Source: Planctomycetes bacterium UBA4800 (GTDB taxonomy: Bacteria; Planctomycetota; UBA8108; UBA8890; UBA8898). Taken from it: 12,178 bases of DNA. A program made the position numbers and the translations under genes. Positions 1-5,111 of the stretch are shown here, one piece after another; positions within the stretch are counted from its first letter, which is position 1, and each line of letters begins with the position of its first letter. The stretch is from contig DHGK01000188.1 of assembly GCA_002402755.1 (NCBI GenBank), positions 1-12,178 of the forward strand, read 5' to 3'. Under the pieces are notes generated by a model. The model saw only the letters and a list, made by a program, of their open reading frames with translations, searched no databases and was not told the DNA's origin.

Positions 1-23
1 GGCGGGCTCCCGCTCCGGCGCCT
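1..23. repeat. 23-bp direct repeat, left copy
   Basis: These 23 bases are identical to 1378-1400 in the same orientation. Looser similarity continues for about 20 bases to the right. The left boundary is cut by the window edge, so the repeat may be longer. The unit contains a short inverted repeat (GCGGG-CT-CCCGC), so it could be a dispersed palindromic element rather than an insertion scar. Confidence 0.75.
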
Positions 24-195
24 GGGCGGCCTGCCGGGTTCGCTCGGGACGTACGCCGGCGCGCATCTCGGCCTGCGCATGGCGACGTACGAGCTGGGCC
101 GCCGCCGCGCGCCGCAGGTGAACGCGGCGAAGTACTTCGAGCCGCACGTCGAGGCCTTGTGCGCGGCGGTGCGCGCGGCGGCGGCGCCGCCGGAG
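1..195 (+). pseudogene. 3' part of an unrecognised + strand gene, probably truncated
   Basis: The frame starting at base 1 has G or C in nearly every third codon position up to about base 195. It encodes a plausible protein segment containing GSLGTYAGAHLGLRMATYE and NAAKYFEPHVEALCAAV, followed by an Ala-rich tail. From about base 196 (codons CGA, TTC, GAA, GGT, GTT, CAT) the GC-third bias stops abruptly. The frame stays open to a stop at 1105-1107, but only as a shadow antisense to the nucleotidyltransferase gene. The natural 3' end therefore seems to be missing or replaced. I do not recognise the family. The 5' end lies outside the window. Alternatives are that the gene really ends in this frame much further right, or that a frameshift lies near base 196. 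The coding nature of 1-195 is well supported by base composition; the truncation is inferred. Confidence 0.5.
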
Positions 196-270
196 CGATT
201 CGAAGGTTCGGGCGTTCATCGCCAGGCGGCGGCCTCCGCCGCGCCTGGGAGAGCGGCTGCCCCGTTTGGC

Positions 271-1029
271 CTACGTGCGTCCCTCGCCTCGGAGGCGGGT
301 GAGGCGGTGCGCAACGAAACTGCGGACCTTCGCGAGAGGACTCGTATCGAGAAGCGACGGAAAGCACTCCAGGAAACCGAGTCCGTAACGAGCGCTCACG
401 CGTCGGGCATTGTCGCTCGCGACGACATCGAGAGTCCGTTCAAGGAGATTCGTCACTCCCCGTTCGGTCAGAATCCCATCGATGCCGTGCTGATGCGCAT
501 CCGTCAGATAGCCTGCGACGCAGGGGACGAGGATCTTCACGTGCACGAGGTCGTTCCGTCGCGCGCCTGCCCGATCCTGCGGAAAATCGATGACATTGGC
601 GAGCTTCGCCTTCAGGAGCACGACCGGCGTGAGCGTGCAATAGCGTCGCCCGTCCAGTTCCACAACCGCGTTCGATTGAAGATCCTCCGCCGAAAGACCT
701 CGAATCGAAGAGAGAACTTCGACGGTCAACGTCCGCCCGTGTGCATCATACCCGTTCAAGACGCCGACCACGGGCGACGGTGCGCCGCGCGGACTGTACG
801 TGGGTTGCCATCCGCTCGCCGACGCCAGCCGGCGCACCGTTTCCGTGTCGCCGAGCAAATCGCAGTCTCTGCTCACAAAGGGCTGCATGCGAACCAGCGC
901 TTCCGAAGTCCGCGCATACACCATGGCCCAGAGATTCACGGCCTGGCCGGCAACCAGCAACGGCCGGGGCTCGCGGCAGAGAAGCTCGGCGAAATCCGAA
1001 ACCCGGTACGCGGGGTCAGTCTCGGTCAT
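271..1029 (-). CDS. AbiEii/AbiGii-like nucleotidyltransferase (toxin-like)
   Basis: The protein has 252 residues. The N-terminal half has the minimal nucleotidyltransferase signature: LLVAGQAVNLWA around residues 24-35, then SRDCDLLGD with D55 and D57 as the DxD metal-binding pair. LTVEVLSS near 101-108 occupies the position of the third acidic residue, with Glu104 instead of Asp. The C-terminal part has LTPVVLLKAKLANVIDFPQ (133-151) and ND-LVHVKIL (159-167), which resemble the helical region of AbiEii-type enzymes. In that family such enzymes act as toxins by transferring nucleotides to RNA or protein targets in type IV-like systems; activity here is inferred. The start codon overlaps the stop of the upstream small gene by ATGA, implying translational coupling. 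Many codons end in A or T, unlike the GC-ending neighbours, which suggests horizontal acquisition. It could instead be a non-toxic nucleotidyltransferase of unknown target. Confidence 0.8.
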   Translation of the reverse strand: MTETDPAYRVSDFAELLCREPRPLLVAGQAVNLWAMVYARTSEALVRMQPFVSRDCDLLGDTETVRRLASASGWQPTYSPRGAPSPVVGVLNGYDAHGRTLTVEVLSSIRGLSAEDLQSNAVVELDGRRYCTLTPVVLLKAKLANVIDFPQDRAGARRNDLVHVKILVPCVAGYLTDAHQHGIDGILTERGVTNLLERTLDVVASDNARRVSARYGLGFLECFPSLLDTSPLAKVRSFVAHRLTRLRGEGRT

Positions 1030-1232
1030 TCCCGCTCATGCTCCGCCTCCGGAAAACGGAGGACTCTGGCCCGGCACGGCCAGGGTATCACGGAATTCTC
1101 GTCCTGAACCTGTGCGGGAGTGGCTTCCCCGGCTTCGATGCGCCGGCGATCATATTCGCGCAGCGCGGCTCTGTAGGCTTCAAGCGCCTCGAAAGTCAAC
1201 TCCGCAGGCAATTCCGGTTCCTTGATGCGCAC
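1026..1232 (-). CDS. Small protein coupled to the nucleotidyltransferase (antitoxin-like)
   Basis: From GTG at 1232 this is 68 residues: an acidic start (VRIKEPELPAELTFEALEAY), a charged helix (RAALREYDRRRIEAG), the segment EATPAQVQDENSVIP (36-50) and a basic/hydrophobic tail. I do not recognise a named domain. From memory, ATPxQxQxENS-like motifs recur in small proteins of PVC bacteria encoded next to nucleotidyltransferases, but this was not checked. The stop overlaps the nucleotidyltransferase start (ATGA), so the pair is co-translated. That is the layout of an antitoxin preceding its toxin, though no DNA-binding fold is evident. GTG was chosen because a promoter-like element ends 8 nt before it and the ordered-looking sequence starts there. 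An in-frame ATG at 1316 with GGAG 5 nt upstream would give 96 residues and remains possible. Codon use matches the coupled gene. Confidence 0.65.
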   Translation of the reverse strand: MRIKEPELPAELTFEALEAYRAALREYDRRRIEAGEATPAQVQDENSVIPWPCRARVLRFPEAEHERE

Positions 1233-1240
1233 CGAGAGAC

Positions 1241-1269
1241 AGTGTAATCTCTCGCCGATTGGATCGCAA
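1241..1269 (-). promoter_or_regulatory. Promoter-like element for the nucleotidyltransferase pair
   Basis: On the minus strand, TTGCGA (1264-1269) and TACACT (1241-1246) are separated by exactly 17 bp. Each matches its sigma70 consensus at 4 of 6 positions. The predicted transcription start would fall at or next to the GTG at 1232, giving a leaderless message. This is a pattern call and is undermined if translation really starts at the ATG at 1316. Confidence 0.4.
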
Positions 1270-1377
1270 CTATCGACTCGTCGGCCGCTCGCGACTACCT
1301 GTCGGCCGCAGTGCATGCGTGCTCCGCGGGCGCGACCCCGGCATTCCCGTCATCGGCGGGAAGCGCTGTCGGCGGCG

Positions 1378-1400
1378 GGCGGGCTCCCGCTCCGGCGCCT
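1378..1400. repeat. 23-bp direct repeat, right copy
   Basis: Exact copy of bases 1-23. It sits where recognisable nucleotidyltransferase remnant sequence fades out (minus-strand codons around EAPEREPA). With the left copy it brackets the two-gene module. It could mark a recombination or duplication boundary. Confidence 0.75.
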
Positions 1401-1602
1401 CGGCGTCGGCCAGGTTCTTGGTCCTTCCCGAAGCGCGCTGGTTGCGGATGAGATCGGCGATCGAGGGGACACGCACCTCGGGCCCTTCGACGTCCAGAAC
1501 CATCGCACGTTCGAACGTCTCTTGAAACCGGAGGCCGGAGGCTCCGGTGATGATGTCGATTCTTCGCGGTGCGACGGCGTCCTCGGAGCACAAAGCGCTC
1601 AC
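1390..1602 (-). pseudogene. 5'-truncated remnant of a second nucleotidyltransferase
   Basis: The minus-strand frame read from GTG 1602 gives VAPRRIDIITGASGLRFQE, then VLDVEGPEVRVPSIADLIRN, then QRASGRTKNLADAEAPE. This order (RIDI[IL]T, GxxFxE, a V-x-V-x-S loop, DLIRNKRASGRxKDLAD) is the C-terminal half of a common nucleotidyltransferase family whose N-terminal half carries the GG and DxD motifs. Here that half is absent: only about 60 bases separate the GTG from the stop of the gene at 1663, too few for the missing 80-100 residues. Past about 1390 the frame continues to 1270 but is Arg/Pro-rich and no longer family-like. The remnant is distinct in sequence from the intact enzyme at 271-1029. 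The 430-base interval 1233-1662 otherwise holds only the promoter-like element and the right direct repeat. Confidence 0.6.
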
Positions 1603-1662
1603 GGACCGATGGGAACGACCACGGGCGGCGGCACACGGGCGCGAAGGGTGTCTCTCGCGCGC

Positions 1663-2661
1663 CTACTTCTCGACGAGATCGTCGTCGTAGCGGCTCTGAT
1701 TCGAGCTCCACCATTCGACGGCCTGCTCGTAGGATTCGAATTCGCGGTCGATGAGAAACAGGAGGGTTTCGTTGACCTCCCGGCGAAACTCGGCGTCGCT
1801 GCTCTGCAGGCCGGAGAGCACCGTGCCGACGGCGGCCTTGTCGCCGCGGAGGAGCAGGTCCGACAGCGACTCGGCGCGGGCATCGGAGTAGGACGAAGAC
1901 AGTCCCTTCGCCAGCGAGAGAATCTGAAGCTCGGGCGGCTGCTCGCGGGCGATCTCCAGCGCGCGGGCGCGGACATCCTCGTCCGCGCAGTTCATCGCCT
2001 GCTCCAGCAGATTGGCGACCTGCGGGTCCTTGATGGCGCCGGCCGGCGTCAACGCCATGAGCCGCGTCTGCTGGTCGGGTATGGCGAGCGCCTGCTCCAG
2101 CGCCGGCAGGATCTCGGCGCTCTCGTAGGGCGAGAGCATCTGCATCGCCATCCGGCAGACATCCGCATCGCCCCGGCGCATCGCCTCCCTGAGGATGGGG
2201 ACGAGCTCGAGATCCTGCTCCGCGGCGTACTCGGAAAGCGATCTGAGGATGGCGAGCGTGCGCACCTTGCTCGTCGAGGCCGCCACTTCCTGATAGGCTG
2301 CGCGCAGCCGGGCGCTCTGGAACTGCACGGCCGGAGCCGTCGAGGCGGCCGGGGGGCCCGCGACCGGCTCGCCGGGCAGGGCCCTGACGCTGTCCAGCTC
2401 GGCGCGGAGGCGTGCGTTCTCGTCCTGCAGGCGGGCGATGGCGGCCGCGGCGTCCTCGTCCGGGGCGGCGGCGATCGATCCGCCTGCGGCGTCGTGAACG
2501 CCCTCATCGCGCGGCGGCGTTGCTCGCGTGTCCGGCATCGAACGCCGCTCCGCGGGTTCTTCTTCCCGTGCCGCGCCGCTGCTCCGTCCGGCGATGAAGC
2601 CCGTCGCGGCCGCCGCCAGCGCGACGGCCGCGACGAGAAGCGCCGTGCCGAGGCGTTTCAC
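1663..2661 (-). CDS. Membrane-anchored HEAT-like repeat protein
   Basis: From GTG 2661 the product is 332 residues. It has a single N-terminal hydrophobic segment (about 4-24, LGTALLVAAVALAAAATGFIA), then a low-complexity acidic/Ala/Pro linker (25-75). A short predicted coiled coil follows (76-94, ARLQDENARLRAELDSVRA). An all-helical region (about 115-332) has HEAT-like units such as VPILREAMRRGDADVCRMAMQML and NLLEQAMNCADEDVRARALEIA, and the end carries EQAVEWWSSNQSRYD. This predicts an anchored protein with an extracytoplasmic or cytoplasmic protein-binding scaffold; the partner is unknown. GTG was chosen because GAGAAGAAG lies 6 nt upstream and it starts just after the preceding gene's stop. 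ATG codons at 2691 and 2706 would overlap that gene and lack a Shine-Dalgarno. It is cotranscribed with the secreted protein upstream, 13 nt away. Confidence 0.75.
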   Translation of the reverse strand: MKRLGTALLVAAVALAAAATGFIAGRSSGAAREEEPAERRSMPDTRATPPRDEGVHDAAGGSIAAAPDEDAAAAIARLQDENARLRAELDSVRALPGEPVAGPPAASTAPAVQFQSARLRAAYQEVAASTSKVRTLAILRSLSEYAAEQDLELVPILREAMRRGDADVCRMAMQMLSPYESAEILPALEQALAIPDQQTRLMALTPAGAIKDPQVANLLEQAMNCADEDVRARALEIAREQPPELQILSLAKGLSSSYSDARAESLSDLLLRGDKAAVGTVLSGLQSSDAEFRREVNETLLFLIDREFESYEQAVEWWSSNQSRYDDDLVEK

Positions 2662-2674
2662 CGCGGGCTTCTTC

Positions 2675-4906
2675 TCACTGGCTGAGCACATAGGTGTCCG
2701 CGGCACCGTCGCTGAATGAGCCTTTGCCGTACACGGTTGCTCGCATCACGAATCGGCGTACTCGTTTGACGACGCCGACGCCCGGCGCGGCGTAATTGGA
2801 CTGGGTAATGGTAAGGGTTATCTTCCCGACCACTTCGTTGTCGTACTCCATCGCGCCGCTCATTGTCCAGGTTTCGTCGAACTTCACGGTGTCGTACGTG
2901 CCGGCGGGGACCTTGACGCGCGTCATCTTCGGACCGACGATGGTCTTGGACGAGGCCGTGCCGTTGGTGATGTCGATGGTCTCCCCGAACGCGCGCATCT
3001 CCCCGTCCATGGACGACGCGGCCAGCCACATCTGTCCCGGACGCAACTGGGACGGCCACATTGTCACGCCGAGATTCAGCGAGATCTCGCCGCCCAGATC
3101 GTCGCTGTCGATCACCAGCCGCTGGAAGCTCGCCGCGCCATCCGCTTCTTTCTCGTAGTACAACGAGGCCTCGGCATCGTATTCGTTTTCATAGACCTGG
3201 AATGAGTCGCCGCCGCTGTCGTACACGGTCACTTCCGTTGTGCCGTAACGGGTGTTGTAGAACCACTCCTCGCCAGGCTGGTCGTACAGGGTCAGGTCCC
3301 AGAAGGCGTACATGGCGCCCAGATCGACCTCTGCAAAACCGCTCAGCGCGTACCCCAGCGCGGTCAGGCCGAACGCGGTCATGCCTTCGGCTTCGATCGA
3401 CGCGTTCTTGATCGCGACCGTGAAGGAGCACTTGTTGACGTCGAGCGTGGCGCTGACGACGCCGTTGCCCTCGGCGGCGCCGGCGTTGAGACACGCATAG
3501 ACCCCCGGCTTCTTCTGGATGAACAAATCGCTGCCGACGGTGAAGGTCTGGGTTCCGAGCGTGATGACGAGCGGCAGCCCTTCGACAGGCTCTCCGCCGA
3601 GGGTGAACACCCCGCTGGCCGAGAATGTATCCATGCCGACCAGCTTGCCGGGCTTGAACAGGGATTTCGCGATCACCAGGCTGTCGGCCAGTCCCCGAAT
3701 GAGCTGCGGAGGACAGGTCTTCTTGCCGTTGACGACGTCTTCGTCCAGCTCGATGGCGGCGTCGTAGTAATCGCCGATGTCGATATCCACCGTGATGGGG
3801 CAGGACAGGCCGGTCAGGTCGAACCCCTTGAGGGTGCACACGAAGGCGTGCGTCCTGGTGTCGTAGCGGAAGGAGGACGTGGTCCTGGCGGCGAGGTTCT
3901 TGACGGTGCTGCTGAACACTCCCTTCTTCAGGGTCTTCTCGTCGACGGGGAACTCCAGGCCGATGGAATCGAGAGGCGTGGCGCAGGAAATCTTCATTCG
4001 CACGCTGCCGGCGAGGAGGAAATCGGCCTCGATGGCGGTCAACTGGCCGCTGAAGGTCATCGAACCGATGTTGTCCTTGTTGGCGGACACGGTGCATTTC
4101 ACCGCCATGTCCTGATAGTCCGGCAGCGGCTTCCTGAACGAGAACCAGTTGGCCTGCGATTTGAATTCGACGCCGAACTCACCCGAAGTCACATCCGTTT
4201 CCGCATGCACGCCGATGAGGTAGTCGCCTTTGCCCGCATAGGCGCCCGCGATGAGAGTGGTGTGAGAGCTGGGATGGCTGTAGTACAGGTCGTCGCTGTC
4301 GAAGACGTCCCGCATCTTCTTCAGCTCAGTACACCACACCTGGAATTCGCCGGCGCCCTCGACGGTATTCCAGTCCAGCACGAGCTGGCCGGCCGCATTC
4401 GCCGAGAGCGTTCCGCCGACCGGATCGGGGATGGGGGTGGCGTCGTAGTCGGGGACGACCGTCGTCAGGGTCTCGGTGCGGCCGTCGGCAAAGGTCACGT
4501 GCAGGTCGTAGGCGCCGCTCGGCCAGTGTGCCGCCAGATCGTCAACGGAGGCGTAGAAAACCCCCGGGCCATCATTGCCGAACTCGAAACGGCCGGGCCT
4601 GCTCTTGACCAGGGGAACGATCTCGGCATTGGGCTTGACGACATACGCCGAGCGAATGGGATCCTCTTCCTGGTCGAGCCGGATGAGGACCTGGTAGGAA
4701 TGCGTCATCCCCAGCTTGAGCTCGACAATGTAGCTGTTGATCCAGTCGCGGTACTTCGGCAGGAGCAGCTTGAGCTGCTCGCATTGGTCGATCGTCGCGA
4801 ACGATTCCCTGGAGACCTCGATCTTGGCGCTGACCGAATCGGCACGTGCCGGGCCGCCGAGAGCCGCCGCGATGGCGACAATCCACAACGAAGCTGGTGT
4901 TCTCAT
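2675..4906 (-). CDS. Large secreted beta-repeat protein of unknown function
   Basis: The protein has 743 residues. Residues 1-22 are a Sec signal peptide (MRTPASLWIVAIAAALGGPARA, likely cleaved before DSVSA). An N-terminal beta region (about 60-155) resembles an Ig-like segment, and a fibronectin-like stretch follows (TLSANAAGQLVLDWNTVEGA, about 166-185). Two related beta units then appear, about 275-390 and 425-530. Each has a K-K/P-G-V-F/Y strand followed by paired aromatic/Cys strands, for example KKPGVYACLNAG and VNKCSFTVAIKNASIEAEG. The C-terminal region (about 545-743) contains GQMWLAA, VKVPAGTYDTVKFDETW and YAAPGVGVVKRV, a pattern like DUF3108/lipoprotein-type beta domains. The start is set by GGGAGG six nt before ATG 4906; a longer ORF upstream lacks such a site. 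A role as an exported surface or matrix protein is inferred; no catalytic motif was seen. It leads an operon with the HEAT-like protein. Confidence 0.8.
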   Translation of the reverse strand: MRTPASLWIVAIAAALGGPARADSVSAKIEVSRESFATIDQCEQLKLLLPKYRDWINSYIVELKLGMTHSYQVLIRLDQEEDPIRSAYVVKPNAEIVPLVKSRPGRFEFGNDGPGVFYASVDDLAAHWPSGAYDLHVTFADGRTETLTTVVPDYDATPIPDPVGGTLSANAAGQLVLDWNTVEGAGEFQVWCTELKKMRDVFDSDDLYYSHPSSHTTLIAGAYAGKGDYLIGVHAETDVTSGEFGVEFKSQANWFSFRKPLPDYQDMAVKCTVSANKDNIGSMTFSGQLTAIEADFLLAGSVRMKISCATPLDSIGLEFPVDEKTLKKGVFSSTVKNLAARTTSSFRYDTRTHAFVCTLKGFDLTGLSCPITVDIDIGDYYDAAIELDEDVVNGKKTCPPQLIRGLADSLVIAKSLFKPGKLVGMDTFSASGVFTLGGEPVEGLPLVITLGTQTFTVGSDLFIQKKPGVYACLNAGAAEGNGVVSATLDVNKCSFTVAIKNASIEAEGMTAFGLTALGYALSGFAEVDLGAMYAFWDLTLYDQPGEEWFYNTRYGTTEVTVYDSGGDSFQVYENEYDAEASLYYEKEADGAASFQRLVIDSDDLGGEISLNLGVTMWPSQLRPGQMWLAASSMDGEMRAFGETIDITNGTASSKTIVGPKMTRVKVPAGTYDTVKFDETWTMSGAMEYDNEVVGKITLTITQSNYAAPGVGVVKRVRRFVMRATVYGKGSFSDGAADTYVLSQ

Positions 4907-4950
4907 GTTCCCTCCCGTGACCTTGAATGTGGTTGCGCACCCTCGCGTCG

Positions 4951-4989
4951 CCTGCGCCCTCAAAGGGCACGCATGCAGGAACAGCCTGC
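4951..4989 (-). other. Leader RNA segment with two competing hairpins
   Basis: In the roughly 110-nt leader of the secreted protein gene, the RNA reads GCAGG (4989-4985), CCTGC (4979-4975) and GCAGG (4955-4951). The middle element can pair with the first (5-bp stem, 5-nt loop). It can also pair with the third, enclosing an inner GCCCT-TTG-AGGGC stem (4968-4956). The two folds are mutually exclusive. No known riboswitch class is recognised, and short GC stems arise easily in this genome. Confidence 0.35.
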
Positions 4990-5003
4990 TGCTGGGCTGC
5001 ACC

Positions 5004-5111
5004 CTATGATGGTATTGCGTTCATTATGGGCGATACGCCGGGCGCAGTCAAGAGCGGGATCAGACCGATGGCGGCGTGCGGGGCCTCGCGCTTCTCGCCG
5101 GCGGCATTCAT
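5004..5111 (-). CDS. Possible 35-residue ORF coupled to the glycoside hydrolase
   Basis: ATG at 5111-5109 overlaps the glycoside hydrolase stop as ATGA, giving a 35-residue peptide. It has a charged start (MNAAGEKREAPH) and a hydrophobic stretch (AAIGLIPLLTAPGVSPIM). The overlap suggests reinitiation, but the ORF also covers the promoter of the next operon and has no known relative, so it may be fortuitous. Confidence 0.2.
   Translation of the reverse strand: MNAAGEKREAPHAAIGLIPLLTAPGVSPIMNAIPS
5023..5051 (-). promoter_or_regulatory. Sigma70-like promoter for the secreted protein/HEAT operon
   Basis: On the minus strand, TTGACT (5046-5051) and CATAAT (5023-5028) each match consensus at 5 of 6 positions and are spaced by exactly 17 bp. 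The predicted start near 5016 leaves about 110 nt of leader before ATG 4906. This is the best promoter match in the window. It lies just after the glycoside hydrolase stop, so the downstream operon can be expressed independently. Confidence 0.65.

Noticed and set aside
1..1660. Insertion sequence or integrase explaining the left-end patchwork
   Set aside because: No transposase or integrase motif and no terminal inverted repeats were found; only the direct repeat supports mobility.
1638..1663. Possible terminator hairpin after the HEAT-like gene (GGCGCG/CGCGCC with a 14-nt loop)
   Set aside because: Large loop, no T tract, and the stem overlaps the stop codon; not convincing against the GC-rich background.
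1222..2685. Long + strand open frame of 487 codons antisense to the HEAT-like gene
   Set aside because: Arg/Gly/Ala-rich with no domain signature. It mirrors the minus-strand gene, which has a membrane segment, coiled coil and helical repeats. High-GC antisense shadow.
4951..4979. Known riboswitch in the leader of the secreted protein gene
   Set aside because: Hairpins are present, but no consensus core of a familiar riboswitch class was recognised, so it is listed only as a structured leader.
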